Below are positions 24,001 through 36,000 of a DNA stretch of 64,000 nt, one piece after another (the first letter of the stretch is position 1; each line of letters opens with the position of its first letter). A model generated the notes under the pieces. It was given only the letters and a program-made list of their open reading frames with translations. It made no database searches and was not told where the DNA came from. Position numbers and translations under genes: made by a program. This DNA is from Okapia johnstoni (lineage: Eukaryota > Chordata > Mammalia > Artiodactyla > Giraffidae). The stretch covers positions 5,758,501 to 5,822,500 of the forward strand of contig CM044316.1 of assembly GCA_024291935.2 (NCBI GenBank), read 5' to 3'.

Positions 24001-27000
24001 GGTGGGTGAAATGGGATAAGGGCAGGAAGAGCTGCAAGGGCCTACTCACCACAAGTGTAGAAGTTAAAGTGGTGCCAGCAAACTTAACTGTCAAGATAAA
24101 TACTATTTTAATGCAATAATTTTTTAAGAAAATCAAAAGCCTGCCCCCAGGTCCACGATGAACAAAATGTCAGTCTTTTAAATAAAAACAAACAGGAATG
24201 GCACCATGCCAAGTCATCCTGGAGCCTGAAGAGGAGAAATCCATACTACGGACTGGTTTCTAGGAGCTTGCTGGAAAGTACTGGAATGTCATTAAGGGTG
24301 CACGATTGCTCATCTGCACCATCTGGTGGCAACATTTATCTCTACACCTTCTCCTTGTGCTGGGCAGCCACAGGGTTGTCAGCCAAGGAGCGCTGCAAAG
24401 AACATACTGTGATTTGGGCTTTGAAATGTTTTCTTAAACTGGCCCAAGACTATTTTCCTGGGAAATCACTCCCTTCGAGGTTTAAAACCGCTGGTAAGCA
24501 TGAATGCAAGAAGAAGGCAAAAGCATCATCCACTTGGATGGGATCCTAGACACCACTTTAGCGCTATCCAACTTTTTGCAGATGACGAAAGCAGAGGCCC
24601 AAGGCAGAAATGGCTCCTCCAAGGCCATTCAGGTCAACAACATCAGTGCTGTCACATGACAGTAAAAGGATCCTTGGAAGGCACCATGGGGACAGGCTCT
24701 GCATGAATTGACTTGCAAACTTTTCCCAGCAGCCCTAGGTGGGAGGGTTCACCAACACCCCCATTTTGCAGATGGGAAAACTAAAGGCTGCAAAGCAAGG
24801 GGAGGGGTGAGAGTGAGGGAGGTGATGAGGTAGTAAGGGACTTGACGGCCACACTGCCAGTAAATGCCAGAGCCCAGATTTAAATCAACATGGTGGGACC
24901 AATATCCATGCACTTGAACTGATCTATGCAATGCTGCTGCTGCTGCTAAGTTGCTTCAGTCACGTCCGACTCTGTGCGACCCAATAGATGGCAGCCCACC
25001 AGGCTTACCCATCCCTGGGATTCTCCAGGCAACAACACTGGAGTGGGTTGCCATTTCCTTCTTCAATGCATGAAAGTGAAAAGTGAAAGTGAAGTCGCTC
25101 AGTTGTGTCTGACTCTTAGCGACCCTGTGGACTGCAGCCTACTAGGCTCCTCTGTCCATGGGATTTTCCAGGCAAGAGTACTGGAGTGGCTTGCCATTGT
25201 CTTCTCCGGATCTATGTAATAGGGGTGGACATTTGGCATGGAGCAGGGGCAGACAGATTCTTACCTGGAGAATCCCACGGACAGAGGAGCCTGGCGGGCT
25301 ACAGTCCATAGGAGTGCAAAGAGTCAGACATGACTGAAGCAACTTAGCATAGCACAGGGGCAGATAGATGATGCAAAAGAAAGCCAGAGAAAATAATAAC
25401 TAAAGAGTTAAGATGTGGAAGTAGCATGTAGCAATGGACTATGCAGGGGTGTGGGGGACCAGGAGTGTCCAGCCTCAGTGGTCAGGTATGAATGAACTAT
25501 GGAAGGAATATAGGAATTAAGCACCCTTATAAAATCACTTGTAAAAACCCTCAAATCAAAACCACTGGGATGGGAATTCCCTGGTTGTCCAGTGGTTAGG
25601 CCTTGGCGCTTTCAGTGCTAGGGTCCAGGTATCTGTGGTTGGGGAACCAAGATCCCACAAACTATGCAATGTGGCCAGAGAAAAACAAACAAAAAATCCA
25701 GTTGGGAAATGTATGATAAAAACCATCATGGGGTCTTCCCTGGTGGTCCAGGGGTTAAGAATCCTGCTTGCAATGCACAGGACAGGACTCAGTTTCGATC
25801 CCTGGTTGGGGACATAAGATCCCACATGCCGTCATGGGCCACAACTACTGAGCCCCTGTGACGCAACTAGAGAGAAGCCCTCGAGCCACAGCAGAGATCC
25901 TGAATGCCACAACTAAGACTGAACGCAGCAGGGAAAAGAAAAAAAAAAACATCCTGGCCACTTCACACTCAATAGGATGGCTAGTTTTTTGTTTTGTTTT
26001 GTTTTTTTATCAGAAAATAACAAGTGTTGTAGAGGATCTAGAGAAACTAGCACCTTTATGTGCTGTTGGTAGGAATGTAAAATGGCACAGCCAGTAGGGG
26101 AAAAGATCTGGCAGTTCCTCAGACATTAAACACAAAATTACCAAATGATTGAGCAATTCCACATCCAGGTATATATCCAAAAGAACTGAAAGCAGGGTTT
26201 CAAGGAGATATTTGTACCCCTATAGTCACAGCAATGACAGAGGATGAAATGGTTGGATGGCGTCACTGACTCGATGGACATGAGTTTGAGCAAACTCCAG
26301 AAGATGGTGATGGACAGGGAAGCCTGGCGCCCTGCAATCCATGGGATCGCAAAGTTGGACAGGACTGAGTGACTGAACTAAACGGAACTGATATTCACAG
26401 CAGCATTGCTTTCAATCGACAAAAGGTAGAAACAACTCAGGGGTCTACTGAAGAGTTAATGGATGATCAAAGTATGGCCCATCTACACAGTGGAACACAG
26501 GAGATGCAGGTTTTATCCCTGGAGTCAGGAAGATCCCCCTGAAGGAGGCCATGCCAACCCACTCCAGTATTCTTGCCTGGAGAATTCCACGGACAGAGGA
26601 GCCTGGCGGGCTACAGTCCATAAGGTCACAAAGAGTCGAACACAACTGAAGTGACTTAGCACGCATGCACACACAATGGAACGTTATTCAGCCTTAAAAA
26701 GGAAGGCTATTCTGACAGGGATGACTTGAGGACTTTACGTTAAGTGAAATAAGTCAGTCACAAAAAGGACAAATATTGCATGAGTCCACTTACATGGGGT
26801 CCCTAGAATGGTCAAATTCCTAGAGATAGAAAGTAGAAGGGTGAGTGCCAGTGGCTTAGGGAGGGGGGAAAAGGAGTGAGTGTTTAATGAGGACGGAGGT
26901 TCATTTGAGAGGACGAACAAGTTACGGAGATGAATGGGATTGATGGTTGTGCAACGCTGTGGATGGACTTAATGCTGCTGACCTGGACAATTAAAATGGT

Positions 27001-30000
27001 TCATTTTATGTTACGGGCATTTTGTCACACTTTAAAAAGATACAAACAAGCAAAATTCCATCCTGGACAGAGTATCACCTGAGGACACAAGAGATCCTTC
27101 AAACTCTAGGCCAGAGCATGGGCCAAACCCTGCTCAGTGACTTTCCCTGAGAGCTAAGAATGGTTTTTGTAAAATCATTGATGTTTTTAAATTGATATTT
27201 GTAATTGGTGGGATGACGGGAAATACCAACTTTGAACCCCAACCGAGCCCTAAATGTTATCTGCCTGATCAAGAATTCCCCTTCCTTCTCATGAGTAGAC
27301 CTAACTTACAAAAAGTTGTGCTCAGTTATTATCATTCTGAGTTTCACCAATTAAAAAAAAAATCCGTGGGAACATGTTTTCTCCCTTGTTATACTAAGTG
27401 TCATGGGCTTCCCAGGTGGTGCTAGCGGTAAAAAAACCTGCCTGCCAATGTAGGAGATGAGGGTTCGATCCCTGGGTCGGGAAGGTCCCCTGGAATAGGA
27501 AATGGCTATCCACTCAAGTATTCTTGCTGAGAAATCCCATAGACAGAGGAGCCTGGTGGGTTACAGTCCATGGGGTTGCAAAGAGTCAGACATGACTGAG
27601 CACTATCTATCTATACTAAGGGTCAACATAATTTCCTCAATTTTGCCTAAAATATTTCCTATGTGGCCCTTTCTAGAATAAGATGCTGGAGGAATTCCCT
27701 GGCAGTCCAGTGGTTAGGACTCAGTGATCTCACTGCTGAGGGCCTGGGTTTGATCCCTGGTCTGGGAATTAAGATCCCACAGGCTGGCTGCGTGGCAAGG
27801 CCAAAAAAATAAAAATAAACTTTAAAAGTTTTTTTAAATAGAATAAATTTCTGGGCTGAGGTGAGAAGAAGGGCACTGCCTTAGTAGTTTTTACTCCTAA
27901 ACTCTCCCAGATTCAATTCAAAGTTCTAGAAGCTGGAGCTAGGAGAAACCCCTCAGCTATATCAGAAAAGGTGTGTGAGTGGCTCAGTGAGGAGCCTGGG
28001 CTTCTAGAAGTCAGTGCAGAGTGCACCACACCTCCCCCATCCATCCTGCCATCTCAGCACCACTCACCCATGCCTCGGAGCTCCACTGCCGGGCGGCACA
28101 GCTGGAGAGCTTCCCGGACCAAGCTGACCTCAGGACAGTCCATGTGTGGGGCACACAGGTCAAAGTCCTCCAACAGACTCTCGATGCCCCCAGAGAGGCC
28201 CCGGCAGGAAATCCAGGTCATGCTGCCTGCGGGGAGAAGCGGGTGCTCTGGGGAGCCTGCATCTTCTTCCAGCGCATCCTGGGGGGTGGGTGCTCACTTC
28301 CTCGTTTCTCTGAGGTTCTCACTCTCAGCCTCACTGACATTTGGGGCTGGGTCGTATTCTGTGGTGGGGCCACCAGGTAGGGTGTGGAGAGCAGTGTCCC
28401 TGGTCTCCACCCACTCGATGCCAGTAACACCCCCCAAGTGATGACAGTCAGAAACATGCATATTGTCACGTGTCCCTTAGGAAGCAGAGTCATCCCTGGT
28501 TGGGAATGATAGGAATGAAGAGATGGAGGGATGGATGGATGGGGAGAGAGAGAGATGGACAGATAAATAGAAAGATGAATGGACGGATAGGTAATGGACA
28601 GACAGACAGACATAGATGGTAGATGGTCAGGTAGATCCCCTGGAGTAGGAAATGGCAACCAGTGTTCCTGCCTGGAAAATTCCATGCACAGGGGAGCCTG
28701 TCGGGCTATAGTCCATGGGACTGCAAAGAGTCAGACACACCCGAGCAACTGAGCACACACACACACACAGATAGTAGATTGATAGGCAAATAGATAGACA
28801 GATGGATAGATAGATATAAAGATGATAGATATAAATGGTAGAGAGATAGAAATATAGGTAGGTTGGTAGGTAGATAGTTATGACAGTTATTGGATAGATA
28901 AATATAAAGATGATAGATATAGATGGTAGAGAGATATATATGTTAGATGAGATTTTATATTTATATATGTATAGAGAGGAAGACATGATAGATAACGGCA
29001 GATTATAGATAGATGCAGATAGATAGGTGATAGATAGATACTAGATAGACAGCCATATACGGTAGATAAATAGAGATGGTAGATGATAGATTGACAGATA
29101 GGTAGACAGGGTCTCTCTCATTCTAAGGCAGTTTCTCATCCTCTATACTATCAACTAGCCCTAGATGCCAGCTGCAACCAAAATATCTCCAGATATCACC
29201 CAGGGTCCCTTGGTGTGTGTGTATGTGGGGGCAGTGATGGTGCAGAACTGCCCCTGGTGAGAACTAGTGCCCTAAAAGGAGCCAGAGATTTTAACCTTCA
29301 CCCTTCCACCTTGTCAGGCTCCGGAAAGTGGGAGCACCAGAGGGTTGGGGACCCACGCGACCCCCTCTGAGACCTTACCCAGAACCTCCTGCTTCAGCTC
29401 CTCGATACGGCCCGCACGGAGCAGGTGGTAGGGTAACTCCTTCAGCTTCCTCAGGTTTGCAAGGGTGTCTGAGAACCACAGGGGCTGAGGGGCCACCTGC
29501 AGAGGAGGAGAGAGCTGGCAGGCAGGCCACTAAGACACAATCTCATTCATTCACTCCACAAACATGGGCCAGGCCAGGTACCAGTGATGCTGGAGGGACA
29601 GTGACACGGTTTCAGATGGAGACACCCACACACACCCACACACACGCTGGGCTGGGACAGGAGGGGTCTGGGGCTCCAGGAATCCAAGGGGCATTGAAAC
29701 TGGGTCTCACAGGATAAGTAGGAGCCTGTCTGGCAAAATACATTGGAAATGATGGCATTTCAGAGCAAGGGAGAATCATGTGCAAAGGCCCAGTGGTGGG
29801 AGAGAGCAGGATCAGAGTTTGGGAAGGCTGAATTATAAGACAGAGTGAAAGATCATGGTTGGGATGAGACAAGGTAGGCTGTTGATAATAGATCACAAAA
29901 GCACTGAACATCAGGCTGGGGGGAGCCTGATGTATCTTCTCACCAGGGGCAGTTCTGCACCATCACTGCCCCCACATACACACACACCAAGGGACCCTGG

Positions 30001-33000
30001 GTGATATCTGGAGATATTTTGGTTGCAGCTGGCATCTAGGGCTAGTTGATAGTATAGAGGATGAGAAACTGCCTTAGAATGAGAGAGACCCTGTCTACCT
30101 ATCTGTCAATCTATCATCTACCATCTCTATTTATCTACCTGGGGAACACAGGTTCAGTCCCTGGTCTGGGAAGATCCCACATGCAGAGGAGCAACTAAGC
30201 TCAAGTGCTGCAACTACTGAAGCCCATATGCCCAGAGCCCATGCTCCGCAACTAGAGAAAGACTGCTTGCAGAACGAAGACTCAGCACAGACAAAAGTAA
30301 AATAAATAAATAAATAGTCTGAGTTCTGCCTCGGAGTGAAGGGAGCATGGAGTAAAGAGCAAGTAATCAAGGGAATTCCCTGGCAGAGGGCTCTGGGGAG
30401 CCATGGGAGATATTAGAGGAGAGACATGATCAGACTGGACGGTCAGAAGCATTGCCAGGGAAGATGGACTGGAGTGGGAGGTCCTGAGGCTATGAGACAA
30501 GGAAGCGGGGCAAACCGCATCCTAAAGAGATGAGGCTGAGCCTGCAGGAGTTCTGGGCACACAGGAGAGGATCTATGAGAAAACAGAGAGGAGAAAGAAT
30601 CAGGCCTGGCCCTGTCTCTGGCCTCCCTGTCCTGGAGGGAAAATGAAAAGGAAAAATCAAACTATAATAAAAGACTTAAAAGTGTATTTCCTAGTTGTAG
30701 TCACTGTGCTATGTTTAGGGAAAATGTTAACAATGGGGGAATTTAAAAGAAGTGTCCACAGGAACTCTTACACTCACGGCAACTAGTCTGTGAATCTAAA
30801 ATGATTTTGAAACTAAAAGCTTCTTTTAAAAAGTCTGAGTTCTGGGCTTCCCTGGTGATCCAGTGGTTAAGAATCTGCCTACCCATTCAGGGAACACAGG
30901 TTCAGTCCCTGGTCTGGGAAGATCCCACATGCAGAGGAGCAACTAAGCTCAAGTGCTGCAACTACTGAAGCCCATACGCCCAGAGCCCATGCTCCGCAAC
31001 TAGAGAAAGACTGCTTGCAGAACGAAGACTCAGCACAGACAAAAGTAAAATAAATAAATAAATAGTCTGAGTTCTGCCTCGGAGTGAAGGGAGCATGGAG
31101 TAAAGAGCAAGTAATCAAGGGAATTCCCTGGCAGTTCAGTGGTTCGGACTCTGAGCTTCCACTGCAGGGGACATGGGTTTGATCCTCGGTTTGGGAACTA
31201 GATCCCATAAGCTGCATGGCATGGCAGAAAAAGAAGAAGAAGAAAAAGAACAAGTAAGCAAAAGGAAGGAAATCATGGAAGACTTACTGAAGGAAGAGGC
31301 ATTTGAACTGGGCCTTGAGGTATTTGAAAGGCAAAAAAAAAAAAAAAAAAGGTGGCAACTTGTAAGCTAAGGACCCAAGTCTTAGAGCTCCTGAGTACAA
31401 AAGAAAGACTGGAAGAAAATATGTGAATAGTGACTGGAAGTCTGGGAGCCCCTCTTCTTAGAGCGGGGACTTGTGGGTTTAGTTTTTATTTTACTTTTTG
31501 ATCCTCTTTGTGTTCTCCAACAATTACACACTGCTCTCCTAGGTGGGAAACAAAATAAGTGTTATTTTTAAAATGAGTAACACTTTGGGAGAACCAATGA
31601 CTGAAAATTGAACTGTATCAGGGGATTCACCAGGAAAACATCAACACCCCCCCATACACCCACCCCCAGCCCCCACACAAAACAAGGAGGAAACTAGTGT
31701 GTTTCAGGATGAATCAGAGCATAAACAATTAAAATTCTGGGATGCCATGACTTTGGAGATAAGCTTTTAAATGTTGTGATTTTGTTTTCTTGTCTGGAAA
31801 GTTAGTGGAGTATAAATTCCTCATCTGCTGCTCCCCACCCTTCAAATACTGTTTGGGGACTTTTTGTCCTTTATGAGAAAAGAAGGAAAGGAGGTAGAGG
31901 GCGTCTGGGGTGGAAATAAGGGATGGAAGGAGGCACGTGGTCCCTGCCTCGTGGGCACAGAAGTGTGGAGGCTGAGAGTGGGGAGCAGGGGTCCCCGGAC
32001 ACCTCACCTTGCGGTCCAGGTTCAGGGGTTTTCCCACAAGTGGCAGGGTGATGAGTTTCTTGATGCCCTGGCTCCAGGCCCCTGAGAAGAAGTCGGCCAA
32101 GACTCCGTGACTCTTGGCTTTCTCGGGCCCAGACAGGTAGCGCTCTCGGACCACCTCGGCCAGCTGTCTGCAGAGAGGAGACCTGGGCTGACGGGCCTGG
32201 GGCACGGGGTGAGCTCAGAGGTGCTGACTGCCCACCACTTCCGGGAAATGGTTCCCAAATGCCAGTCCATCCTAAACTCCTTCTAGATGCTTGCTGGCTC
32301 AGCTGACCATCTGCACCACTTGTTACCTACCATTTATCTCTAAATCAGCCCATCTTACCTTTTTCCTTAAATAATTTTACTTTAAAAAGGAATCTTTGAT
32401 AAACAACAAGACCTACTGTGTAGCACAGGGAATTGTATCTTATAATAATCTATAATGGAAAAGAATCTGAAAAAGAATATATATAAGAATATACTAATAT
32501 ATATATTAATACATAAGATAAAATATATAAGTATAAATAATATATAGTAATATATAAGATAATTTATATACAAATTACTTATATAATATAAAAATATATA
32601 AGATAAAGTATATATAAGTACTAACATATATATATAATATATATAATATATGATAATAATATGTATATATCTGAATCACTTTGCTGTATTCTTGAAACTA
32701 ACACAAAACTGTGAATTAACTATGGTGGTGGTTTAGTTGTTAAGTCATGTCTGACTCTCGGGAACCTATGGACTATAACCCTCCAGACTCTGTCCATGGG
32801 ATTTCCAATTTAAAATTGGAAAATTTGGATTCCTCAATAATTAAACATAAAACAAGTTACTGTATGACCCAGAAATTTCACTCCAGAGTATACACCCCCC
32901 AAAGAATGGAAAAGCAGGCGTTCAAATAAAAACTTGTACATGCCTATTCACAGCAGCACTAGTCACAATCACCAAAAGATAGAAACAACCACATGTCCAT

Positions 33001-36000
33001 CAACAAATGAGCAAATAAATAAAATGTGATCCATGCCTGCAAGGGATTATTATTCAACCATACAAGGAATGCAGCACTAACACATGCTGTAACATGGGTA
33101 AACCATGAAAATATTATGCTGAGTGGGATAAGCCAGACGCAATGGACCACACTGTGTGTGATTACATCCATGTGAAATGTCCAGAAGAGGCAAATCCATA
33201 GAGACAGAAAGCAGACTCGTGGTTGCCAGGGGCTGGGGGAGGAGGGGAAGGGAGTGACTGCTAATGGGGATGGGGTACCTTTTAGGGCAGTGGGGATGTT
33301 CTGGAAGTAGACAGAGGTGATAGTTGTACAACATGTGAATATGCTAAATGCCACTCAATTGTTTGCTTTCAAATGATGAATTTCATGTGAATTTCTCCTC
33401 AATTTAAAGAAGTAGTTCATTGTGTGAGCTCACTGGGAGTCCAGTGGTTAGGATTCTGCAATTTCACTGCCAAGGGCTCGAATTCAATTCCTGGTCAGGG
33501 AGCTAGGAGCCCACAAGACGTGTGGCGTGACTAATAATGATAACAAACAAGTTAGCTGTGTTAGAGCTCATGGTGGGGAGACCCTTGAATGCTGTGCTAA
33601 GTGGACTTGATTCCCTGGGAATGGGGAGTGAAGAAGGATCTGGAACAAAGAGGAACCCAATCAGTGACTCCTTGCTCTTGGAGTTCCACCCAGACAGTGT
33701 TACCAACCTGCTCGACTCACCTGTGGGCAATGGCCAGAAGGGTGAAGCCATCCACGGGCCGCCTGGCCAAGCAGTTACCCAGATCTCGACGAAGCCTCAC
33801 CCACAGCAGGGGCGGGAAACGCAGAAGCTCTTTGCTGGGTGGGGTCCAGTCTTGGTACACGCTCTGCAGGACCTCGTCATCCAAGGACAGGACATCCTTT
33901 AGCTCTGCCTCTGAGAGCCCATGCCTGTGGAAAGGAGGGATGGACATGGGAGCACACCTGTGTCTCCTGCACTTGGAGAACACAGAAGCCGAGGGCGGGA
34001 CAGATGTGACCGGCTCTTTGGCATCCTGCCCATCACCAAAGGGCTCACCATGGAGATCAGCGTTCGGACAGTGTCCACAGTTAGCTGGTACTCATACCTG
34101 GTTCCAGCTGTACCCATCAAGTAAGACATTTCCTGATCTTTCCTTCTTTCTCACACCTACAGAACCCCGAACTATCCTTCCCTCAATCTCAAATGAGTCG
34201 AGAAGCACAGAAAGAGAAGTAACTTAGGAAAATAACGCATAAACCATCCCCATGTGTTCTTGCCTGGAAAAGGAAGTGGCTTTAAACACAATAAGCATTG
34301 GACTGGAATGGACTTCATAATATCTGCAAGCATTTGCCTGGAAAAACTAAGGGACTTGTCCACAAATTTCCTCTGGGTTGGAGAACAAGCAGAGTTCATT
34401 TCAAAGCAGATGAGAGAGGGAGGCTGGCTTCTGCTTACAAGGAATACAAACACCTTGTGTGTGTGTGTTTAATTTCCTGATATTGATTAGTCTTCATTTT
34501 GCTGGAAACACTTCCCACATTCTTTACACATACAGAATACCTGCTCACTTGGAATTTTCTGCTGTCCAACGAGGTAGGTATTAACACATCAGTATTCTCT
34601 GAGATCTCTTCCACTGAGATCATCTCATCTTTGACAATCACAGCTATGTCACCGGTGGTGTTCTCCACAGTTTCCCCCTTGGGGTAGCCAGGCTGTCTCC
34701 CTAATCTACTTTTCTCCTCTTGACAGATCTTTCCAAACCAATATTCCTGGGAGCCACAACACGAGAGTTTACATGGGGTGGTCCAGTGTTTCCTCAAACA
34801 TTTCCTCTTTCAAAATAGAATCTTCTGGGATTTCCCTGGCAGTCCAGTGGTTAAGATTCTGTGCTTCCAATGCAGGGGGCACAGCTTTGATCCCTGACTG
34901 GGGAGTTAAGATGCCACATACTTCGAAAGTGAAAGTGAAGGTCGCTCAGTCATGTCCGACTCTTTGTGACCCCATGGACTATGCATACAGTCCATGGAAT
35001 TCTCCAGGCCTGAATACTGGAGTGGGTAGCCTATCCCTTCTCCAGCGGATCTTCCCGACCCAGGAATTGAACCAGAGTCTCCCCTATTGCAGGCGGATTC
35101 TTTACCAACTGAGCTATGAGTGAAGCCACATACCTCGAGGTGCAGCCATAAGGAAAAACAAACAAACAAACAATAACATCTTCTTTCTCAGTCTTCAGTG
35201 TATTCTCGATACAAACAAGGCTTAGATTCTCTCTTTGTGGTTTCAGGCACAATGAATGGCTTGTCCACCAGATCAAAAAAATGGGACATCCCAAGAGGCT
35301 TTCAACCTGAATATCCAAGGGAAGCACAGCCTCACACTTCTCTAGCATCACATCCCTGCACGGGGCCCTCTGGGTAGGGACCAGGCCTGTCCATTCATTC
35401 TCAGAGAAGCAGAGGGCTGCATCCTGGAAGGCCACTGACATCAGTCAAGCATGGGCACTTTTGCTTAACCCTTGTTCATGGAGTGTCGTCTCTGTGCTGC
35501 CCCCTGGAGGACAGAGAGGTAGGGGCCCATGAAGCTTATCCTCTAGTGCAGAGAGCCGCATAGAAAATAACCAGGGAGGAAAAGCAACAGAAACAGTAAC
35601 ACCCGTTGCTAGGAAGAAGATAAGCCAAGTCACACGAAGGAGAGACAAGGTAAATGGCACGGGAGAGATGGTTCTTGGAGCATGTGAATCCCTCTGATAA
35701 GGTGCCCTCAAGAGCTGGAATTGTGCAGGAGGGGGCCTTCTTCCGTTTGTCAGATGGGGAAACTGAGGTTTGTGTATTCATGGTCCTGGATGGCCAGGGG
35801 AAGAGAAATTCAATTCCATCCCTGCTCTTGAAGATGTTGTGTCTCATCGAGTCTGGAGCTACGATGTCCAGCATAGTCGTCACCAGCCACACAGTCATTG
35901 AAAGTTAAAAAATACTGAAATTTAAAATCCGGTTTCTGGGATGGATAAGCTGCCTTTCAAGTGTTTATTTGCTACATGTGGCTCGTGGTTACCACTTTGG

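Larger units (their letters stand above)
25950..27045 (+). mobile_element. L1 fragment, plus, with BovB and Bov-tA insertions
   Basis: L1 3' sequence (TGTGCTGTTGGTAGGAATGT, then GGAACGTTATTCAGCC) interrupted at 26238-26392 by a BovB 3' end and at 26498-26670 by Bov-tA. Confidence 0.78.

Noticed and set aside
27971..28441. 156-codon plus-strand frame
   Set aside because: It is antisense over exon 9 and an old hAT-like fragment; no recognisable protein.
28490..29110. Short regularly repeated units as a CRISPR-like array
   Set aside because: Tetranucleotide microsatellite without unique spacers, in a mammalian intron.
33537..34227. 121- and 208-codon plus-strand frames
   Set aside because: They overlap NWD1 exon 6 antisense and continue into intron without a domain, start context or splice support.
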